A stretch of 9,141 nucleotides of DNA from positions 1 to 9,141 of the forward strand of contig CAYYNB010000210.1 of assembly GCA_964472565.1 (NCBI GenBank), written 5' to 3'. Below, piece after piece: positions 5,588 through 9,141 of the stretch. A model generated the notes under the pieces. It saw nothing but the letters and a program-made list of their open reading frames with translations. It was not told where the DNA came from and ran no database searches. The position numbers were made by a program, and so were the translations under genes. Origin of the DNA: DATAMF01 sp964472565 (GTDB taxonomy: Bacteria; Chloroflexota; Anaerolineae; Aggregatilineales; Aggregatilineaceae). The first letter of the stretch is position 1, and each line of letters begins with the position of its first letter.

Positions 5588-6973
5588 TTAGTCCTTATGC
5601 TTTTTGTCCCGCATCCGAAAACTCAACCGGATCGGCGTCCCGGTGAAAGGATACCGCTCTCGAATCTGGTTTTCCAGATAGCGCTCATAACTGAAATGCA
5701 GCAGTTTGATGTCGTTGATGTGGAACAAAAACGTCGGCGGGTCTACGCGCACCTGCTGCGCCATAAAAATTTTGAGCGGGCGCAACTGCTTCGTTTGGGG
5801 TGCATGTTTGAACAGCGCGTCGCGCACGATTTTGTTCAGTTCGCTCGTCGGGATGCGCACCAGCCGTTCTTCCTGCACCTGCACCGCCGTTTCCAGCACG
5901 CTGTGAATCCGCTGGCCGGTCAGAGCGCTGATAAACACCACCGGCACGTAGTCTACGAAAGCCAGGTCCGCGCGGACCTTCTTGATATACTCGTTCATGG
6001 TGCTGTTTTCTTTTTCGATGGCGTCCCATTTATTGACCACCACGACACAGCTTTTCATCTCATCGCGGATCATGCCCGCGATGTGCGCATCCTGATCGGT
6101 GATATTTTCCACCGCGTCGATCAGCAGCAGCACCACATCCGCCCGCTGGATCGACTTGAGGGCGCGCAGCACGCTGTATTTTTCGACGCCGGGGAGAATC
6201 TTGCCCCGCCGCCGGATGCCCGCCGTATCGATCAGCGTGACCGGCATACCCTGCCAGTTGATCACCGTGTCAATCGAGTCGCGGGTGGTTCCGGCTACCG
6301 GGCTGACGATCATCCGTTCCTCGCCCAGCAAGCGGTTCAACAGCGAGCTTTTCCCCACATTTGGACGGCCCACAATCGCGATTTTGATCGTATCGTCGTC
6401 CTCGTCCTCGCTTCCGTCCTGATCAATGTCCGGCGCGTAGGGCAGCGCTTCCACCACCGCATCGAGCAGATCGCCCGTCCCGCCGCCATGTACGGCAGTC
6501 ACCGAGATGACCTGATCAAAACCCAGCCCGTAAAACTCAAAGGCATCTTCATGCAGCGCCGGGTTATCGGCTTTATTCGCCGCCACGATCACCGGCTTAT
6601 TCGTGCGCCGCAAAATATCCGTCACTTCCTGATCGGCGGCGGTAACACCCTGCATGGCATCCGTCACCAGCACGATCACATCGGCGTCTTCAATCGCCAC
6701 CATCGCCTGCGCGCGGATGGCGGGCACAAATTCGCGGCTGCCTTCTTCTAACGGGCTGGAATCGGAAACCTCTTTGGGTTGGTAAACTTCGATTCCCCCC
6801 GTATCCACGACGCTAAAAATCTTCCCGTTCCAGGTGACATCACCTACGAGCCGGTCCCGCGTGGTGCCGGGAATCTCCGACACGACGGCGCGCCGTTCGC
6901 CCACCAGACGGTTAAACAGGGCCGATTTGCCCACATTCGGACGCCCTACCAGGGCGACAAGCGGTTTTTTCAT
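5588..6973 (-). CDS. der: Ribosome biogenesis GTPase Der (EngA)
   Basis: Der is an essential GTPase that assists assembly of the 50S ribosomal subunit. At 461 aa the length is typical. Two tandem G domains are visible. The first has the P-loop GRPNVGKS (10-17), DTGG (57-60) and NKAD (133-136). The second has GRPNVGKS (202-209), DTAG (249-252), NKWD (314-317) and a SAL G5 motif (349-351). A KH-like C-terminal domain covers about residues 365-455 and ends with PIRLSFRMRDKKHKD. The linker between G domains is strongly acidic (DQDGSEDEDDD, 184-194), as is common in Der. The start ATG (6973-6971) has AAGAGG 12 bases upstream, a little far. The gene stands alone on the minus strand between its own promoter and terminator. 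Confidence 0.98.
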   Translation of the reverse strand: MKKPLVALVGRPNVGKSALFNRLVGERRAVVSEIPGTTRDRLVGDVTWNGKIFSVVDTGGIEVYQPKEVSDSSPLEEGSREFVPAIRAQAMVAIEDADVIVLVTDAMQGVTAADQEVTDILRRTNKPVIVAANKADNPALHEDAFEFYGLGFDQVISVTAVHGGGTGDLLDAVVEALPYAPDIDQDGSEDEDDDTIKIAIVGRPNVGKSSLLNRLLGEERMIVSPVAGTTRDSIDTVINWQGMPVTLIDTAGIRRRGKILPGVEKYSVLRALKSIQRADVVLLLIDAVENITDQDAHIAGMIRDEMKSCVVVVNKWDAIEKENSTMNEYIKKVRADLAFVDYVPVVFISALTGQRIHSVLETAVQVQEERLVRIPTSELNKIVRDALFKHAPQTKQLRPLKIFMAQQVRVDPPTFLFHINDIKLLHFSYERYLENQIRERYPFTGTPIRLSFRMRDKKHKD

Positions 6974-6996
6974 GTTATTTCAAGACCTCTTAGCAA

Positions 6997-7025
6997 ATTG
7001 TATCAAATCGGGGCACCCGTGAGAA
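6997..7025 (-). promoter_or_regulatory. Putative promoter of der
   Basis: Read on the minus strand, TTCTCA (7025-7020) and TACAAT (7002-6997) are spaced by 17 bases and match consensus at 4/6 and 5/6. Transcription would start near 6990, giving a leader of only about 17 bases that begins at or within the AAGAGG site. The short leader makes this call uncertain. Confidence 0.35.
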
Positions 7026-7061
7026 GGGGCATCAGCAGCAACCGCCGCCGCTGCGGAGCCG

Positions 7062-7067
7062 TATAAT
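7062..7067 (+). promoter_or_regulatory. Putative -10 box of the dehydrogenase gene pair
   Basis: A perfect TATAAT lies 37 bases before the ATG at 7105, in the divergent gap between der and the dehydrogenase genes. No convincing -35 hexamer is seen 16-18 bases upstream, where the sequence is a GC-rich CCG repeat. An activator-dependent promoter would fit but is only a guess. Confidence 0.3.
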
Positions 7068-7104
7068 AGATCAGTTAACCTATCCAGTGGGGGAAAAAAA
7101 CCTG

Positions 7105-8061
7105 ATGCAAGCCATTCTATGCACAAAATATGGACCGCCGGACGTGCTTCAGCTCCGCGAGGTTGAAAAGCCAACGCCCAGGCCGAATGAAATACGCATC
7201 CGGATTCACGCGACAGCCGTAACCGCCAGTGACCGGATCGTTCGGAGTTTTGCGCTTCCCAGGTGGCACCCGATGGCCTGGCTGATGGGTCTCGCCGTCG
7301 GTTTTAAAAAACCTAGAAACGCCATCCTCGGCATGGTGTTAGCCGGAGAAGTTGAAGCAGCCGGTCAGGACGTTAAACGCTTTCAAAAAGGGGATCAGGT
7401 TTTCGCCTTTACGGGGACGCGCTTCGGCTGCTATGCCGAGTACACCTGTCTGCCGGAAGTCAGCGCGGGCGGCCTTCCGATCACCGTTCCCGCTGTAGTC
7501 GCCTCAAAACCAGCTAATCTCACCGCAGAAGAGGCCGCCGCCATACCTTATGGAGGGCTGTTGGCCTTGCATTTTCTGAAAAAAGGCAACATCCAGCGCG
7601 GGCAAAAAGTCCTGATCTACGGCGCGTCGGGAGCGATAGGGACATCCGCTGTCCAGCTTGCCCGGTTTCACTTTGGAGCGGAAGTCACCGGGGTATGCAG
7701 CACCGCGAATCTGGAACTGGTGCAATCTCTGGGGGCGGACCATGTGATTGATTACACCACCGATGATCTCACGACCCGCGCCGAACGTTATGATTTTATC
7801 TTTGATGCGGTCGGAAAACGCAAACGCTCCAAGCTCAAGGAACAGTGTCACAACGCCCTCACGCCGGACGGAAAATACCTATCCGTTGATCAAGGATCGC
7901 CCAGGCCCTCGCTGGCCGACCTGATTTTACTCAAAGACCTGGCGGAGGCAGGCAAGCTGAAGCCCGTCATCGATAGATGTTATCCGCTGGCACAAATCGT
8001 TGAGGCGCACCGCTATGTTGATACCGGGCACAAAAAGGGAAATGTGGTCATAACCCTATAG
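7105..8061 (+). CDS. Zinc-independent medium-chain dehydrogenase/quinone oxidoreductase (first of tandem pair)
   Basis: This is a 318-aa member of the MDR superfamily, the group annotated as NAD(P)-dependent alcohol dehydrogenase or NADPH:quinone reductase. It has an N-terminal GroES-like domain (about 1-125) and a Rossmann domain with the nucleotide-binding motif GASGAIG (173-179). The zinc ligands of classical alcohol dehydrogenases and the four-cysteine structural lobe are absent. Such enzymes reduce quinones or activated carbonyls with NADPH. The start is taken as ATG 7105 because MQAI aligns with the start of the next gene and GGGGGA (7089-7094) lies ten bases upstream; an in-frame GTG at 7087 is unlikely. 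Compared with its neighbour it has about eight extra residues near 118-130 and lacks about 29 residues after 260; the latter looks like a subfamily trait. The C-terminal AHRYVDTGHKKGNVVIT is typical. The substrate is unknown. Confidence 0.9.
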   Translation: MQAILCTKYGPPDVLQLREVEKPTPRPNEIRIRIHATAVTASDRIVRSFALPRWHPMAWLMGLAVGFKKPRNAILGMVLAGEVEAAGQDVKRFQKGDQVFAFTGTRFGCYAEYTCLPEVSAGGLPITVPAVVASKPANLTAEEAAAIPYGGLLALHFLKKGNIQRGQKVLIYGASGAIGTSAVQLARFHFGAEVTGVCSTANLELVQSLGADHVIDYTTDDLTTRAERYDFIFDAVGKRKRSKLKEQCHNALTPDGKYLSVDQGSPRPSLADLILLKDLAEAGKLKPVIDRCYPLAQIVEAHRYVDTGHKKGNVVITL

Positions 8062-8071
8062 GAGGGGATTG

Positions 8072-9037
8072 ATGCAAGCCATTGTACAAACGCAATACGG
8101 ATCGCCGGATGAGCTTCAGCTTCAGGAGGTCGAAAAACCGTCACCCCAGGCGAACGAAGTCCTGGTCAAAATTCACGCTGCCGCCGCGAATCCCGCCGAC
8201 TGGCACATGATTCGCGGCAAGCCGTTTTTTATCCGCTTTCAAGCCGGGTTCCCCAAGCCCAAACACCCGATCCCCGGTTTTGACTTCGCCGGAACCATCG
8301 AAGCGGTGGGCAGCGGCGTCACGCAGTTTAAGCCGGGTGACGCGGTCTTTGGTGAAGTGCTCAACGGCGCGTTTGCCGACTATGTCTGCGCCACCCCCGA
8401 TCAAATCGTCCTGAAACCCGCCAACGTGTCCTTTGAGCAAGCCGCCGCCGCGCCGATGGTCGGCTTCACCGCGATTCAGGGGCTGCGCGACAGTGGGCAT
8501 CTTCAGCCCGGCCAAAAGGTGTTGATCAACGGCGCGTCGGGCGGCATTGGCACCTTTGCCGTGCAGTATGCCAAATCGGTTGGCGCGGAAGTCACGGGGG
8601 TATGCAGCACGCGGAATCTCGACCTGGTGCGCTCCATCGGCGCGGATCAGGTGGTGGATTACACCCAGGACGATTTCACCCGCACGACCTACGATCTGAT
8701 TTTTGACACGGTAGGCAACCGGTCCGCTGCGCACTACAAACGCGCCCTGAACCCCAACGGGCGCTGTGTGGTCGCCGGGTTCACCTCCCTGGGCCACCTC
8801 CTGATCCAGGTTTTTCTGCTGGGATCATGGTTCTCTCGGACAGGCAGCCGGAAAATCGGGAACATGGGGGTTGCCCAGCCCAACCAGCAGGATTTACTTG
8901 TGATCAAAGACCTGCTCGAAGCGGGAAAAGTCGTCCCGGTAATTGATCAAACCTATCCGCTCAACCAGACCGCCGCCGCGATCCGCCATCTGGAAACCGG
9001 GCACGCGCGCGGCAAGGTGATCATTATGATGGGATAA
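8072..9037 (+). CDS. Zinc-independent medium-chain dehydrogenase/quinone oxidoreductase (second of tandem pair)
   Basis: This 321-aa MDR enzyme is paralogous to the preceding one. Its GroES-like domain (about 1-115) includes PGFDFAGTIEAVGSGV (68-83), the usual family block. The Rossmann motif is GASGGIG (154-160), and GAEVTGVCSTRNLDLV (171-186) suggests NADPH use. No catalytic or structural zinc ligands are visible. Residues 239-267 form a hydrophobic segment followed by a basic loop that the first paralog lacks. The start ATG 8072 has AGGAGG (8060-8065) six bases upstream, overlapping the previous stop codon, so the two are very probably co-translated; the in-frame TTG at 8069 is rejected on spacing. 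It may reduce quinones or reactive carbonyls; the substrate cannot be read from the sequence. Confidence 0.93.
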   Translation: MQAIVQTQYGSPDELQLQEVEKPSPQANEVLVKIHAAAANPADWHMIRGKPFFIRFQAGFPKPKHPIPGFDFAGTIEAVGSGVTQFKPGDAVFGEVLNGAFADYVCATPDQIVLKPANVSFEQAAAAPMVGFTAIQGLRDSGHLQPGQKVLINGASGGIGTFAVQYAKSVGAEVTGVCSTRNLDLVRSIGADQVVDYTQDDFTRTTYDLIFDTVGNRSAAHYKRALNPNGRCVVAGFTSLGHLLIQVFLLGSWFSRTGSRKIGNMGVAQPNQQDLLVIKDLLEAGKVVPVIDQTYPLNQTAAAIRHLETGHARGKVIIMMG

Positions 9038-9064
9038 AAATTTTAGCGGAGAGGTGGGCGTTTC

Positions 9065-9089
9065 GTAGGGGCGCATTGCGATACGCCCC
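9065..9089. repeat. Degenerate palindromic element downstream of the dehydrogenase pair
   Basis: GGGGCG (9068-9073) pairs with CGCCCC (9084-9089), and after one mismatch ATT pairs with GAT (one G-T wobble) around a two-base centre. The stretch resembles the GTAGGGGCG...CGCCCC repeats common between genes in Chloroflexota. It could also slow or end transcription, but no U-tract follows. Confidence 0.5.
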
Positions 9090-9097
9090 GCTTTGCT

Positions 9098-9140
9098 CCC
9101 CTTTCTCCGCGCGCGGGGAAAGGGGCCGGGGGATAGGGGT
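9098..9140. repeat. Palindromic interspersed repeat element (second copy)
   Basis: CCCCTTTCTCC (9098-9108) pairs with the G-rich arm 9115-9125 through an 11-bp stem with one G-T wobble and a GC-only loop. A tail with GGGGGATAGGGGT (9128-9140) follows. Stem ends and tail resemble the element at 5481-5516, while the inner stem and loop differ. The element may continue past the window edge. Confidence 0.55.
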
Positions 9141-9141
9141 G

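Noticed and set aside
5573..6751. Long plus-strand open frame (392 codons) opposite der
   Set aside because: It is antisense to the conserved der gene and very rich in His, Arg and Asp, the usual result of reading GC-rich codons in the opposite strand; it has no domain.
7035..7054. GCAGC/GCTGC inverted repeat and CCG run between der and the dehydrogenase genes
   Set aside because: A five-base stem with a ten-base loop is expected by chance in GC-rich DNA.
7087..7104. GTG start upstream of the first dehydrogenase ATG
   Set aside because: It overlaps the G-rich ribosome-binding site and would add MGEKNL, absent from the paralog; ATG 7105 aligns with the neighbour's start.
7879..7940. Apparent in-frame loss of about 29 residues in the first dehydrogenase compared with the second
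   Set aside because: The flanking motifs are intact and many MDR members have the same short form as I recall them, so it looks like a subfamily difference rather than damage.

Overview
This 9.1 kb window is chromosomal DNA of moderately high GC content from a free-living bacterium. The best guess is a member of the Chloroflexota (Anaerolineae-like). That guess is inference from three things: the gene styles, the housekeeping sigma-70/SigA-type factor and GTPase Der, and two short palindromic intergenic elements of the kind scattered through Chloroflexota genomes. No rRNA, tRNA, CRISPR array, transposase or phage gene is visible. Coding regions are dense and mostly on the plus strand; only der and a possible gene fragment at the left edge are on the minus strand.

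Layout from left to right. Positions 1-300 form an AT-rich spacer with two plausible divergent promoters: one faces left towards a gene start cut by the window edge, the other faces right into a sigma factor gene (301-1356). A strong intrinsic terminator closes the sigma gene. Next is a two-gene unit of an M4 metallopeptidase of the protealysin type (1497-2627) and a small protein (2638-2937) that looks like emfourin, the proteinaceous inhibitor known to be encoded beside protealysin. A second plus-strand cluster follows (3042-5426): a PlsC-like acyltransferase with an altered catalytic motif and an unrecognised C-terminal domain, a zinc-ribbon/FHA phosphopeptide-binding protein, and a Tyr/Ser-type protein phosphatase. 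The gaps in that cluster are 10 and 17 bases, so co-transcription is likely.

The convergent gap 5427-5587 holds a palindromic element and the terminator of the minus-strand gene der (5588-6973), whose product is a ribosome-assembly GTPase with two G domains. Der is divergent from a tandem pair of paralogous zinc-independent medium-chain dehydrogenase/quinone oxidoreductase genes (7105-8061 and 8072-9037), 10 bases apart. The right edge (9038-9141) contains two more hairpin-forming repeat elements.

The most interesting points are the protealysin-emfourin pair outside the enterobacterial setting where it was characterised, the acyltransferase with HX4E in place of HX4D plus an extra domain in a cluster with FHA and phosphatase genes, and the related palindromic elements at two intergenic sites. 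I see no clear evidence for a wholly new multi-gene system.
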